Assembly (NCBI GenBank): GCA_029204225.1
Contig: CM055099.1
Span: 57,113,982 to 57,177,981 of the forward strand
Source of the DNA: Diphasiastrum complanatum
Taxonomy: Eukaryota > Streptophyta > Lycopodiopsida > Lycopodiales > Lycopodiaceae
DNA length: 64,000 nt
Direction of reading: 5' to 3'
The notes below the pieces were generated by a model, which ran no database searches, had not been told where the DNA came from, and saw nothing but the letters and a program-made list of their open reading frames with translations. Made by a program: the position numbers and the translations under genes. Within the stretch, counting starts at the first letter, position 1, and the number at the start of each line of letters is the position of its first letter. Of the stretch, positions 1 through 10,380 are shown in pieces.

Positions 1-601
1 AGAAAGTGAATCAACTGGACAAAGAATTAAAGATCGCCAAGCAGCATGAAGCTAAGTCTGAAGCTGAGAAGAAGAAGACACAACAATTGGCTAATCGCCT
101 AGAGGATTATGTAAGTTCCCTACAGAATGCCCTCACAACCGCCCAAGACCAAGTGGCCATGGCCATGCAGGATGCAAAGCAACAAGTGAGCTGCTCCAGG
201 GTCAACTGCAGATGGCTGAACAAGATCGCAAATGTCTTCAAGGTAAATTGGATGTGACAATCCTTGAGCGCGATGCGTATCTACAGACGCAAATACCTGA
301 TCATCCGGTAACTCCGACGGAAATCGCGTATTTGTTTAAAAAGGTTGAAACGTATAAAGTGGCCCTTCAAGGATTCCAAGGCCGCTTTGATAGATTCAAG
401 GGTGCAACTTCAACTGAGTTGAAAAAGGCCAAAGCAACCATCAACAAATATGAAAAGGCTGCCACTCAAGTGTCGAAAGTCGGGCCTCAAATTCCAATTC
501 CGGTCATGCCGCAGTTCTCTCCTCTGCACCAAGCTGACACACCTATGGATACAGGGTTGGATTCAGGCATGGACCAGGGTGGAGCCCCTGAAATTGCAGA
601 A
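1..601 (+). pseudogene. Coiled-coil reading frame, 5' part, function unknown (interrupted by a Copia insertion)
   Basis: I do not recognise this gene. Two overlapping frames encode one protein: the first (from position 6) is Lys/Glu/Gln-rich with heptad-like spacing typical of a coiled coil. A one-base shift near 175-185 moves it into the frame that continues from 212 with QMAEQDRKCLQGKLDVTILE and then a Pro/Met/Asp-rich linker. The frame is open up to base 601, exactly where the Copia element begins after CAGAA. After the second CAGAA (5978-5982) the same frame continues for about 50 codons. The start lies outside the window. It could be a host gene or the gag-like ORF of another repeat; nothing decides between them. 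The frameshift makes it probably inactive. Confidence 0.45.
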
Positions 602-920
602 TGTTGGAATTCTAATCTTCTCCTACTCATCCCTTCACTCTCCTTCTACTGTCAAGAATTCTATCTCTCAAAGTCAGTCTGCAAAAACACGCAAAGTAAG
701 AAACAGTCAGAACCACAAAGCTACCGCCAGTGACTGAAGGGAACCGTTAAAACAACGTTTACGGAGAAGCACGACTCAAACTGCAAATCGCAGTCACAAG
801 AAATCGTTAAAAACCGTAGGTTACTATCTATGAGCACTTGCAGAATCATCAATAACAATTTTATGCAGTGATCAAACGACCAAAAGTCTTAAGTAACTAG
901 CTCCTTAGAGTTAGTAATTT

Positions 921-971
<51 letters not shown>

Positions 972-1423
972 GAACTGTAGCTATTGTTTTGAGTCTGTAA
1001 TTAGGAGCACGCGCTTGTCAGCGCTATTGTATTGTGTTTATCTTATAAATATACAGATTCGCTACTATTCAATCCTTACGTTCTTGATTGAATGCAATTG
1101 TCTCTCTCACTCTCTTGCACACAAACATGATTATCAGAGACATAGGATCCAATGGCTGATTAAGATGCCTAATGCTTTGCAATCCTACTATTACGGCAGT
1201 CTCAGACTCCTACTATGATAACCCAAAGGGATAACAAGCCTTTGATTCCGTTCCCTAGTCAATCCACGTCCTTGAAATTGCAGTTACTACTATGTTTATT
1301 ATTTTCTTACTGTTGGTAGAGACATCATTTTACATCGTAATCGCCTCTCGTGTTCTGCTTCCGTCACGTCCGCTGCAATTGTAATCAATCATAGACCAAG
1401 CATTTTCACATCATACACCAACA
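602..1423 (+). repeat. 5' LTR of Copia element
   Basis: It starts TGTTGG and ends CCAACA, a perfect 6-bp terminal inverted repeat. From about 697 onward it aligns with 4754-5977, but about 0.5 kb present in the 3' LTR (after AATCATCAA) is missing here at about 852. It contains a (GA)n tract at 924-966 that is about twice as long as its counterpart in the 3' LTR. Confidence 0.85.
1129..1223 (+). repeat. 95-nt stem-capped repeat inside the 5' LTR, copy 1
   Basis: This block begins ATTATCAG and ends CTATGATAACC. It shares an ordered series of motifs (AGGAT, ATGGCTG, GCCTAATGC, GCAATCC, ACGGCAGTCT, AGACTCCTAC) with 5683-5777 and with 6769-6865, which lies outside this element. The ends are complementary, so a transcript would form a closed stem. 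Confidence 0.6.
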
Positions 1424-1426
1424 GAA

Positions 1427-1440
1427 TTGGTATCAGAACA
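1427..1440 (+). promoter_or_regulatory. tRNA-iMet primer-binding site (diverged)
   Basis: TTGGTATCAGAACA lies 3 nt inside the 5' LTR and matches the TGGTATCAGAGC-type binding site complementary to the 3' end of plant initiator tRNA-Met, with one change (G to A) near its end. It fixes the element's orientation as plus. Confidence 0.8.
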
Positions 1441-1495
1441 TTGGTTTTCAGTGGATTACTAGAGTCCAGGATCTTTTTCCAAAAGCTATTCTAAA

Positions 1496-2233
1496 TTGTT
1501 TGTGTATAATTTCGATCACTATGGAAGGCACTTAGAGATCCGCTTGATCAATAAATTCAACGGATATGACTTCGAAATGTGGAAGTTCAAAATGAGGATG
1601 ATCCTGATTGAAAAGGAGTTATGGGGATATGTTAACGGTTCTATGGCCAGACCGGCAGAACCCGAACAGCTCCCAGCGTGGGAAGCCAAGGATGGCAAGG
1701 CTCTTGCCATTGTATCTCTAAACATTAAAGACACTCAAATTGCTCATGTATCCAACTGCACTACTTCCAAAGAAGCATGGGATACACTCACCAGCATCTA
1801 CGAGACCTCAGATGTCTCGACTCGTCTCTTCTTGAGGAAGAAGGTACTAACACTCAGAATGAGTGAAAACACCTCAGTAGACAACCATCTGAACGAGTTC
1901 AAACAATTGATGAACCAACTGGCTGCAATAGGTTCCCCTATATCAGAAGAAGACTCTACCATGTCTCTTCTTGCCAGTCTTCCATCATCCTATGATAATT
2001 TAGTGTTGCTCTTGAGCAATACCCCTGCGCTGTCTTTCCAAAAATTGACAACAAGCTTGTTGCAAGAAGAAGTCAAGAAGAAAAGCTTGTCCACATCTAT
2101 GAGTTCCAAATCCATGGCACTCTATTCAAACAAGCAGCAATCCAAGAAGAAGAAAGACTTCAAGGATAAGAAGACAAAGGCAGAACAGCCAGCAGCATCA
2201 CAACCACAACAACAACAATATAGTCACTCATAG
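1496..2233 (+). pseudogene. Copia gag (UBN2-type capsid domain)
   Basis: A 245-codon frame of the Retrotran_gag_2/UBN2 family, the capsid-like protein of plant Copia elements. Diagnostic blocks are KFNGYDFEMWKFKMRMIL near the N terminus, WEAKDGKALAIVSLNI, SKEAWDTLTSIYE and the NHLNEFKQLMNQLAAIG helix, followed by a Lys/Gln-rich basic tail. It ends at an in-frame TAG (2231-2233), after which the same frame runs straight into the zinc knuckle. The stop is therefore either a decay mutation or a former readthrough site. The conventional N terminus (a Met nearer 1520) is in another frame, so the true start is uncertain. Confidence 0.85.
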
Positions 2234-2824
2234 TCCAAGACCAAGCTATTTTGCAGATATTGCAAAAGAACTAACCACGACATCAAGGACTGTCGCATCC
2301 TCAAGCACAATGAAGCAAAGAAGAAGATGCAGCAGCACCAAGAAAGAAACTATGATACAGTCAAAGGATCTCAAGATGAAAAGAAGACGCTGATGGTACA
2401 AGATCAATCCAGTAGAGATGCCCATCACTGGTATCTCGATTCAGGTGCTTCTCAACACATGACGCCATGCAAGGACCTCTTCTCTACACTCACAACTACA
2501 GAATCAAAGTACATTTTCTTTGGTGACTCTAGTTCACACCAAGTTGAAGGCCAAGGGTCTATTCAACTGCAGTTCTCTGATGGCATTACTAGGCAGCCTA
2601 ATGGAGTACTTTATGTACCCAAATTAATAAAGAACCTTTTGTCTATTAGCAAGATCACAGATCAGGGCTATAGAGCTTTGTTCACTGCCAACCAATATAC
2701 TATTTTAGATGAGAACTCAAAGGAAATCATCTTTGCTTACAGAGAAGAAAATTTGTACATACTGAATCATGATGTTGCACTTTCTATGAGTTGTTCAGGT
2801 GCAAATTTATGGCATCAAGATTAG
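2234..2824 (+). pseudogene. Copia nucleocapsid zinc knuckle and aspartic protease
   Basis: In the same frame as gag. A CCHC knuckle CRYCKRTNHDIKDC (C-x2-C-x4-H-x4-C) is followed by the Copia protease active site WYLDSGASQHMT, with catalytic Asp-Ser-Gly, and by the GVLYVPKLIKNLLSISKI strand block at the end of the protease region. The frame closes at LWHQD-stop where integrase should begin (usually LWHxRLGHxN). Protease residues look intact, but the surrounding polyprotein is broken. Confidence 0.85.
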
Positions 2825-3760
2825 GTCATTTAAACATGCGTTTAATCTTGTATATGCATCACAATAAAATGGTCAAGGACATGAATATAATTGTTGTCAC
2901 CACAGCTAATTAGACTATCTGTGAAATTTGTCTACTAGGGAAACAACCTAGAATGAGATTTCCCAGAGGACAAGCCAAAAGGGCGAAGTCCATTTGTCAC
3001 TGATACACAGTGACTTGTGTGGTCCTATGAGCGTACCTTCATTGGGTCAAGCTTTGTATTTTATGACATTCATTGATGATTACTCCTGATTTGCCAGTGT
3101 AATGTTCATTGAAAACAAGTCAGAAGCATTTCGTTGCTTCAAAGACTTCAAGCAATATGTTGAAAATCAAACTAGTCAGAGGATCAAGGCCCTACGATCT
3201 GATTCAGGCGGAGAGTTCTTGTCAAATGAGATGAAGGACTACCTATCTACCAATTTACTATGAGCTACACTCCACAACAGAACGGAGTAGCAGAGCGGAA
3301 GAACCGCACACTGTTGGAAGCTGCACGATCCATGACAACAAATTTGCATTTGCCTCAAACCTTTTGGACAAAAGCTATCTCTACGGCTTGCTATCTGCAA
3401 AACTACTCTAGCACTAAAGCGGTTGATTCCAAGACACCGTTTGAAGCCTACTACGGTTACAAACCAAGTTTGAAACACCTGCGTGTCTTCGGATGTCTCT
3501 GTTATGCACAAGTGCCATCTGATCTGAGGAAGAAGTTGGACCTAGTAAGCTGTAAAAGCATCTTCATCGGTTATTCAACTTCTCACAAGCCATATCGTGT
3601 TTACGATGTGGTTATGGGCCAGATCTCGGTCAGTCATGATGTTGTATTCCTTAAAGACAAATACTATGATTTCAAACAGAAGCAACCAATACAAGAGACT
3701 ACCATAGCAGCTCCACCTTCCAGCGATAGGCTACGACCTACGACTGTTCAAGCAACATAG
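2825..3760 (+). pseudogene. Copia integrase, broken
   Basis: Several frames with stops together encode an rve-type integrase. Seen are GHLN, then HSDLCGPMS (first catalytic Asp), FIDDYS, KALRSDSGGEF (second Asp), TPQQNGVAERKNRTLLEAAR (catalytic Glu) and the downstream HLRVFGCLCYAQVP and KSIFIGYS blocks typical of plant Copia. Stops occur near 2912, 3090 and 3250, so no functional protein can be made. The part from 3260 is the longest open stretch. Confidence 0.85.
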
Positions 3761-3931
3761 TTTGTCCTAATGGCTCCACTTACCGTCGATGGGCCAAGAC
3801 CCACAATCGTTCAACCGCAAAATATTACGGTCCTAGTCATTCACCAAAGAGAATCGTTTGATCAAGTACCTGCAGTTCGAAGATCTGTGAGACGATGACA
3901 GCAGTCCGACCGATTCATCCCTTGGGCTTTC

Positions 3932-4756
3932 ATGAGTCATGACGAACCTGCCACCGTAGTAGAAGCACTGTCAATGCCCGATGCAGACAAATGGAAAGCT
4001 GTCATGGATGCTGAGTATCAATCTCTAATGAAGAACAAGACTTGGAGTCTTGTCATTCCTCCTACATGTGTAAAGCCAATTGATTCTAAATGGATCTTTA
4101 AGCTGAAGCTTAAGCCAGATGGATCTATATCCAAATGGAAAGCTAGACTGGTAGTTAAAAGTTTTGAATAAGTATATGGGATAGACTACACTGAGACCTT
4201 CAATCCAGTAGTAAAACATCACTCTATTCGTACTCTATTGGCTATATCTGCTGCAGAAGATTTGGATATTCACCATATGGACGTCCAGATGACATTCGTA
4301 CACGGATACATAGAAGAAGATGTCTACATCTATCAACCAGAAGGTTACATCCCTCAAGGCAAGGAGTTACCTCCTGCACCGCAAATTCAAATGTGTATCT
4401 AAAACCAAAGAGGCCAAGCTATATTATAATAGCACTATACATTGATGATTCCCTAATCATCAGCAATTCAAATCAGTTGTTGCAAGAAACTAAAACCTTA
4501 CTCTCATCAGAGTTTGAGATGACTGATTTAGGTCCAGTCCATTACCTAATTGGAATGGAGATTCATAGAGATTGTGCGAGCAGAAGGATCACCATAAGCC
4601 AGCAATCTTACCTAATTAATGTACTCTGAAGATACGGCATGGAGGATTGCAAGCCCATAGACACTCCTATGGATCCAGGATGCAAGCTATCCAAAGACAT
4701 GTGCCTCAAAATAAAGGCAAATCAGCAAGAAATGTGCAATTACTCTTATCAATCAA
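3932..4756 (+). pseudogene. Copia reverse transcriptase, internally deleted; RNase H absent
   Basis: The frame from 3932 carries the RT start (WKAVMDAEYQSLMKNKTW, WIFKLKLKPDG, KARLVVKSFE), a stop at 4169, then DYTETFNPVVK and MDVQMTFVHGYIEEDVYI. The YIDD catalytic box (YIDDSLIISN) follows at about 4440 after a deletion near 4378-4395 that removed the block usually reading KSLYGLKQAPR. The sequence then reads FEMTDLGPVHYLIGMEI and KPIDTPMDPG. It breaks off in a region corresponding to the start of RNase H and joins LTR sequence directly. Confidence 0.85.
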
Positions 4757-5977
4757 AGTAAGAAACAGTCAGAACCGCAAAGCTATTGCCAGTCTGACCC
4801 AAGAGAACCATTAAAACAACGTTTACGCAGAAGCACGACTCAAACCGCAAACTGCAAAACTATAGGGAGTCATTAAAAATCGTAGTTACTATCTACGAGC
4901 ACTTGCGGAATCATCAATGGCAACGAAAGTAAAATCTCGTCGATCACCGCAAGTGACCTTCTTACGACCTCCTACGAATGACCAGAGTCAACTCTCCTCA
5001 ACCATTTTTAAACGTAAGCTACCTACCTATGGTTATCAACAAAGTCGACCAGCAACGACGACTTACGAGTTCCTACGAAGTCAACTAACAACGGTTGACC
5101 CATCTCATCGTTTAGTTCCGTAAGTTATCACTTAGGATTATCAACGAAGGAAGCAAATGATCATCTACAAAGCAAACGATCAACAGCTGATCGAACGACC
5201 AGCGGTTTTAAACGATTGCGGACAGACTACGGCCATCATGGCCTACATCCTTTCACTACGATGCATACGGAGGGTACGTTACTCTGTACTTCTCTCCTTC
5301 AAGACGCTCCAAATAACAGATCTACAAATCTTGTTTAAACGGCTGTTAATCATCTTGTGAACTGTAATTACAATAAATCAAAAGACTCTGACAGCTATAA
5401 ATATGTATCTTAGCAAAGAGAAGAGGTGATAGGTGTTGTTGAACAATCTGTATGCACAGAGTGATCAAACGGCAAAAAGATCTTAAGTAACTAGCTCCTT
5501 AGAATTAGTGATTTATACACACATAGAGAGAGAGAGAGAGAGAGATTTAGAACTATAGCTATTGTTTTGAGTATGTAATTAGGAGCACGCGCTTGTTAGT
5601 GCTATATACAGATTCGCTACGGTTCAATCCTTACGTCTTGATTGAATGCAATTGTCTCTCTCACTCTCTTGCACACAAACATGGTTATCAGAGACACAGG
5701 ATCGCATGGCTGTCCAAGACGCCTAATGCTTCGCAATCCTACTGTTACGGCAGTCTCAGACTCCTACTCTGATAACCCAAAAGGATAACAAGCCTTTGAT
5801 TTCGTTCCCTAGTCAATCCACGTTCCTGAAATCGCAGTTACTACTGTGTTCATTATTTTTTTACTGTTGGTAGAGGCATCATTTTACATCGTAATCGCCT
5901 CTCGTGTTCTGCTTCCGTCACATCCACTGCAATCGTAATCAATCGTAGACCAAACATTTTCACATCATACACCAACA
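4754..5977 (+). repeat. 3' LTR of Copia element (5'-truncated)
   Basis: Homology to the 5' LTR starts at CAAAGTAAGAAACAG. The expected TGTTGG start is missing because the deletion that removed RNase H also removed the LTR edge. It carries about 0.5 kb absent from the 5' LTR and ends in CCAACA followed by the TSD CAGAA. Confidence 0.82.
5683..5777 (+). repeat. 95-nt stem-capped repeat inside the 3' LTR, copy 2
   Basis: It starts GGTTATCAGAG and ends CTCTGATAACC, a perfect 11-bp inverted repeat enclosing the motif series seen at 1129-1223 and 6769-6865. An inner pair GGATCGC/GCAATCC can form a second stem with one mismatch. Confidence 0.65.
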
Positions 5978-6420
5978 CAGAAGAACAGCCAGCTCCACAT
6001 GCAATGCAACCAGATCCATCTTCATCAAGGACCACACCATTGTTAAGAAGACCAATCAGTGTCGAGGACCAGATCCAGAGCTTTTTAGTGCAACATCCTC
6101 ATGAGTCCTTGTGTGGTGGTTGGGTCCTCAAATTTAAGACCTCTAAAATATAGGCCGACAAAGAATTGGATAAAATACTCGCATTGGGAGAGCAGCCAGC
6201 TTGGAGGGTTACAATTTTTGAGAAAACTCCGGAATCCATTAGGAGTTATGTGGCCAGCCCTCGCCAATTGCACGTAGATCCATATTACGTACCAATGCCG
6301 CGCAGGAATAAGTGGAAGGATTTGGGATTGGCCATAGACAAAATTACTTATGAATTTATGAATGTCCTTGCTCTCTATCAATTTTTCTCCATCTCTCATG
6401 CTTTTATTGTGTTTTGCTAA
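5978..6420 (+). pseudogene. Coiled-coil reading frame, 3' part, continuing after the Copia insertion
   Basis: Directly after the right-hand CAGAA the frame of 212-601 resumes without a shift as a Pro/Ser/Gln-rich linker and then ISVEDQIQSFLVQHPHESLC and GGWVLKFKTSK. It stops at TAG (about 6151) and stays open in the same frame as KILALGEQPAWRVTIFEKTP, RQLHVDPYYVPMPRRNKW and GLAIDKITYEF. The absence of stops across the insertion point argues that the frame was coding when the element inserted. I do not recognise the protein. Confidence 0.4.
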
Positions 6421-7081
6421 TTGTTGGATCTGATTGTTATTGGGATTGCATGTTTTTATACTTTTTTATGAGAGAGAAAGGGAGAGAGAGAAAGAATAAG
6501 CTATCTTCATTGTGGATCTAGTGTTAATGGATGTAGTGTTAATGCTTAGGGTTAGTGGATGGTAGAGTTAAATGTGAATTTTCCATTCATGCTGAAATCT
6601 GAACTATGCTATCGCTCTCATGGGAACGAATCTACGTGTGACAACTAACTTCATCTCCTTGATGCTAGATTGACTAGATCTTGGGTTGAGGATAGGCAAG
6701 GAAAGAAACCCACTACAGTCGTCAAGATGGCTAAACCATATCCTTCTGGTCTTGCAGCATCCATATCAGGTTATCAGTATTAGAGGATTGCATGGGTGTC
6801 TCAGATGCCTAATCGTTTTTGCAATCTCTCTTTCACGGCAATCTAAGACTCCTACACTGATAATCTTATTCAACACAAAAGAACAACTCATAGTCTCCGT
6901 TCTATAAGTAATTTGAGATTTTTTAATGAGAATTTTGTTTCATCCGTTGTATTCATTACAACAGATTGGGCGGTATTTTCGAACTTCTAATGATTAAGAC
7001 ATTCGAGATTTTTTGATTTCTTTTCTCTGTTATCAAAATCCTCATCGGACCCCTCGTCTTCTTCGTGGATGACATCAATCA
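6421..7081. other. Unassigned sequence with a Copia-LTR relic
   Basis: No coding region seen. There is a purine-rich GA tract at about 6467-6497 and the third copy of the stem-capped repeat (listed separately), which suggests a decayed LTR of the same Copia family. Confidence 0.5.
6769..6865 (+). repeat. 97-nt stem-capped repeat, copy 3 (outside the Copia element)
   Basis: It begins GGTTATCAG and ends CTGATAATC, enclosing AGGATTGCATGGGTGTCT, GATGCCTAATCG, TTGCAATC, ACGGCAATCT and AGACTCCTAC. Order and spacing match the copies in the two LTRs, while flanking similarity is not obvious. Confidence 0.6.
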
Positions 7082-7545
7082 TTACATCTTTAAGTTGATC
7101 AAAAGGTCAACTGGTTTCAGTTCTCGGCGGATATTTTTAGGAAGTCCAACTAGGAACATTTTGATGGCCATTCGTTTGGTGATATTTTTATCCATACATT
7201 CTACCTTGAGGCGTTTAAAATGCTCAATGTAGCTCCTAACCGACTCTTCGCGACGCATCTTAATATGTGTGATATGGATGAATGAGATCTGAGTCGGTTT
7301 AGAAGATTTGAAACGCTTGATGAGAGCGTCTTTGAGGGTAGTCCAAGAAGTGAGATCAAGAGCTTTGAAATTGAGATGCTATTCTTTGGCAGTTTCATAG
7401 AGTACCATCGAGAATAGTATGAACTTTTCAGTTTTAGAGGTGTCTCCATAGAAGCGGCATGCATTATCAAAGTCCTAGAGAAATCTAACTGGGTCAGATT
7501 CTCCATCATACTTTGGTGCATCGATGAGTAGAATTCTACGTTCGG
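7082..7545 (-). pseudogene. Ty3/Gypsy gag (retrotrans_gag domain), degenerate
   Basis: Read on the minus strand, the sequence gives DAPKYDGESDPVRFL, NACRFYGDTSKTEKFILFSM, LDLTSWTTLKDALIKRFKSS, KMRREESVRSYIEHFKRLKV and MAIKMFLVGLPKNIRREL. That is the standard retrotrans_gag order (target-binding start, W-containing helix, 'sv.eY...F..L' helix, 'f..GL'). There are two in-frame TAG stops, one replacing the Trp usually found after 'aKe', and a terminal TAA at 7082-7084. No LTR or pol of this element was found beside it. Confidence 0.8.
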
Positions 7546-7892
7546 AGCAAGATTGAAAGATTTAGCAAAATCTTGAGACATGATGCAAAATGAGAAATAA
7601 CAGTACAGATGATCAGTACTGTACTATACTTGGCTAAAAAAAGGTAAAAAAAGACTATTTTCTTGTAGAATGGAAGATTTGGACAAGAACTGGACTTTTT
7701 TGGAGTAACATAATTCGTAGATAGGACTAGAAATCGTAAACAGGCTAATGAATTAGAATATACTCGCGAATTCTGATAGGGAGTTCACACTGTAAAATAT
7801 TATTTTTTGTAGTTTTTTGGAATTTTTTTAAAGAATAAAATTCGTAGAGGGTGTTTTTCAAGGTTTCAGTCTGTGGGTGACTTCATGGTAGG
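7546..7892. other. Unassigned AT-rich sequence
   Basis: I see no coding signal or recognisable repeat in this interval; it holds several A and T runs. Confidence 0.5.
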
Positions 7893-8767
7893 TGTTGGAT
7901 TTATCTCCTCTACTCTCCTAAACCCTATGTTAATCTGTCTCCATTCATGCTGCAGTCTGCATATTTGAACTGTTTGTCACTACAGTTTGCATTTTTACTT
8001 AGGAATTTTCATAGGCGAAAAACTCGACACTGTCGCCTTTTCACCTTCGGGCCATCTTGAGCAACTAAGTGTTTTGCGACATTTCTAGAAAAGTGACAGT
8101 TGCACAGTTTGCATAAGTACAAGTAAATTTAAACAGGCGAAAAATGCGACAAAGTGTCACAATTTTCACATTTTCACCACCGTCAATTTTAGTGAAGCCC
8201 GACGTCGCAGCCTCCTCACGCTCGTTCCATGCACTGTGCAATCAGATTTGACAACGACGGCAGTCACCCACGATCTCCTACAGACGACACAACCACTTTT
8301 GTACCTTCTTCAGCTACACACCAGTAAAATTGTGTATATAGTGAATACCTTTTCAATGTTCAACTGAGACAGAGAGATAGAGAACAAAAAGCATAATTCG
8401 TACAGATTACCAGTAATAGGTTCATAACCTTCACAGCCTGTGATTAGCTTTGTGAAGCACGCAGTTGCGTCCGCTATTTTTTTGTGCTCACCTGCATTAT
8501 TGACTTGTATATTTCGTTATACTTAATCTGATTACAACTCTGTTTGTTTTTGCGTTCAGATTCATGTCGATACTGTAATACTTTTCCATGCTTTGTCTGA
8601 CTATCTAATTGATTTGTCTGGTTGTCTGCTCATCGCTTTCGCTACCACTGCGCATTAGAAGCTCTAAAATCATTATATTCTTGTGTTTGCCTACTAAGTC
8701 AACAATAGTGCACGCACCGAGAGAATTGAAGGGACTGATCTATCCGATCCTCCTCATTTCTCCGACA
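7893..8767 (+). repeat. Probable 5' LTR of a second Copia element
   Basis: It starts TGTTGGA and ends TCCGACA (inverted with one mismatch) and abuts a perfect tRNA-iMet primer site. It contains a TATA-like TGTATATAGTG at about 8333. The left border is inferred from the terminal symmetry; no matching 3' LTR was found. Confidence 0.6.
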
Positions 8768-8780
8768 TGGTATCAGAGCC
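8768..8780 (+). promoter_or_regulatory. tRNA-iMet primer-binding site
   Basis: TGGTATCAGAGCC matches the complement of the initiator tRNA-Met 3' end and lies directly after the LTR end CGACA. Confidence 0.85.
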
Positions 8781-8968
8781 AAAGATATCAGAATCTATTT
8801 AATTCTTTAAGCGGTTTCATTTCAGAGCTATTTCTATAGCCTGATAAGCTTTTACATAAATAAGACTCTACTAGCCGATAGAGTGTTTGTCTTTTTGTTC
8901 TGTAATTTAGCATTAGATTTTCATACAAGTCACTGATAGTTACTCCTATCACCTGACTAATCTTCCAC

Positions 8969-9432
8969 ATGGATTCCCAAGAGAAAGCCAGTCCTATCAT
9001 GGACAAGCTTGATGGAGCCAATTACCATCTGTGAAAATTTAAAATGAAAACCGTGCTAATGGCTAAGGAGTTGTATGACGTTGTTACAGGTGCAGAGGGA
9101 ATACCCGAAGCTGATGACGCAACGATGTCTAGATGGAAGCTGAAGGATGGCAAAGCATTTGCATTGATCATCCTCAACATTTTGGATACTTAGATCGGCC
9201 ATGTGTCTGAAGCTTAGACATCCAAGGAAGTTTGGGACATCTTGAGTACATTATAAGAAGTGCAAGATACAGCTTTCAAGCTACATTTCAAGAAAAAAAT
9301 TTACTCCCTCAAGATGAAAAATGGTGATTCCCTGCAGAATCACATCAACCAGTTCAAGAACTTGCTGAAGCAAATGGCCGCTATCGGATCTGTCATAGAT
9401 AATCAAGACCCATAGAAGGAAATTTTTATGGA
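8969..9432 (+). pseudogene. Second Copia element: gag, broken
   Basis: From the ATG at 8969 the frame reads MDSQEKASPIMDKLDGANYH, then KFKMKTVLMAKELYDVV, WKLKDGKAFALIILNILDT, TSKEVWDILSTL and NHINQFKNLLKQMAAIG. These are the UBN2-type gag blocks seen in the first Copia but clearly diverged. At least five in-frame stops (for example TGA in place of the Trp codon after NYHL) disable it. It is cut off at about 9438 by a different repeat. Confidence 0.8.
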
Positions 9433-9438
9433 GGGGAT

Positions 9439-9921
9439 TGTTATGTACCATATTGGTAAGCCCTTCAGTGATGGCCTCGCAAGGGGCATGACGTAGGTCT
9501 GCGTTATCGACATGTTTGGGTGCCACGCATCAATATCCTAGGTGGTCACGTGTCGCCAAGATGACCGTTGTGGGCATAACCATGCTTGATGGGACCCACT
9601 GTACTATGCCTATATAGTGGTGGGGTTCCCCTCTTTCCATTCACTCAGTCTACCCGGGAGTTAGTGGACGGAGAGCACGTGCATGAGCCAAGATGTATCT
9701 CCAGGCCAGGAGATGTGTGCTAGAGAGAGCCGAATGCGATGGTTGGTGGTATGGGATGCCACTTATCATAGGAGGCTTGACCGGACATGATTATGTCGAT
9801 AGCTCCAGTGCATGGGGGTGGGTCAGTTGTGACCCTATGGATGGGCAGATACGGTGCGTCATCACTGGTATGGGGTGTACAGAACCTTCAAGGCAGTCGA
9901 AGATCTTAGGGAGTTGTAACA
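9439..9921 (+). repeat. Probable solo LTR (483 bp)
   Basis: It begins TGTTATGTACC and ends GAGTTGTAACA, giving TGTTA/TAACA termini, and contains a TATA-like CCTATATAGTGG at about 9608. It separates a Copia gag from a Copia protease. The flanks GGGAT and GCAAT are not a clean target duplication, so this may be an insertion followed by decay, or a recombination remnant. The open frame across it (from 9693) is not recognisable as a protein. Confidence 0.5.
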
Positions 9922-10360
9922 GCAATATCGTCGAAGATGAGAGGGAAGATGACGAAACTAGTGTCTTCTCATCGACACTGGCATTTCAGATTGATGATAG
10001 TGCCATATGGTTTATTAATTCAGGCGCTACAAGACATATGACTGGGAAACATGCTTGGTTGGAGAACTTCTCGCCAATCCATGATGGGGACAAGGTCACA
10101 CAGGCCAATGGGGAGGAATGCCAAATTCAGGGCGTCGACAATGTACATGTGCAGTTTTGCGATGGTAAGATCAAGAATATTCCCAATGTGCTTTATATTC
10201 CTGGACTCAAAAAGAGTTTGCTTTCATGGTTGGTGTGATGGCAAATCAACATATGAAGGTTGAATTTGTCAGGAATGGGTGTCTAATGAAGGATAAGGGT
10301 CACAACTATAAAGTGGTGAAAAAAGGATATCGGGATAGTAATTGTGGCCTTTACAAACCC
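9922..10360 (+). pseudogene. Copia protease fragment with mutated active site
   Basis: The frame contains IWFINSGATRHMTG, where the catalytic Asp of the usual DSGA is Asn, and then NIPNVLYIPGLKKSLLS, the conserved protease tail. A frameshift follows at about 10230, after which the expected HMKVEFVRNGCLMKD continuation is in the next frame. Its sequence differs from both neighbouring Copia protease copies, so it belongs to a separate element. Confidence 0.75.
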
Positions 10361-10380
10361 AAAAACCAACACAGTAGAAA

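Larger units (their letters stand above)
602..5977 (+). mobile_element. Ty1/Copia LTR retrotransposon, degenerate, with 5-bp TSD
   Basis: The element is bounded by TGTTGG at 602 and CCAACA at 5977 and flanked by the direct repeat CAGAA (597-601 and 5978-5982), the 5-bp target duplication expected of LTR-retrotransposon integrase. Domain order is gag, zinc knuckle, protease, integrase, reverse transcriptase, which defines Copia. Many stops and frameshifts, loss of RNase H and loss of part of RT make it non-autonomous. The two LTRs differ by a large deletion in the 5' copy, and the 3' LTR has lost its first bases together with the end of pol. Confidence 0.92.

Noticed and set aside
7201-7581. 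126-codon minus-strand frame
   Set aside because: It is the wrong frame over a Gypsy gag; the neighbouring minus frame gives the conserved gag motifs despite two stops.
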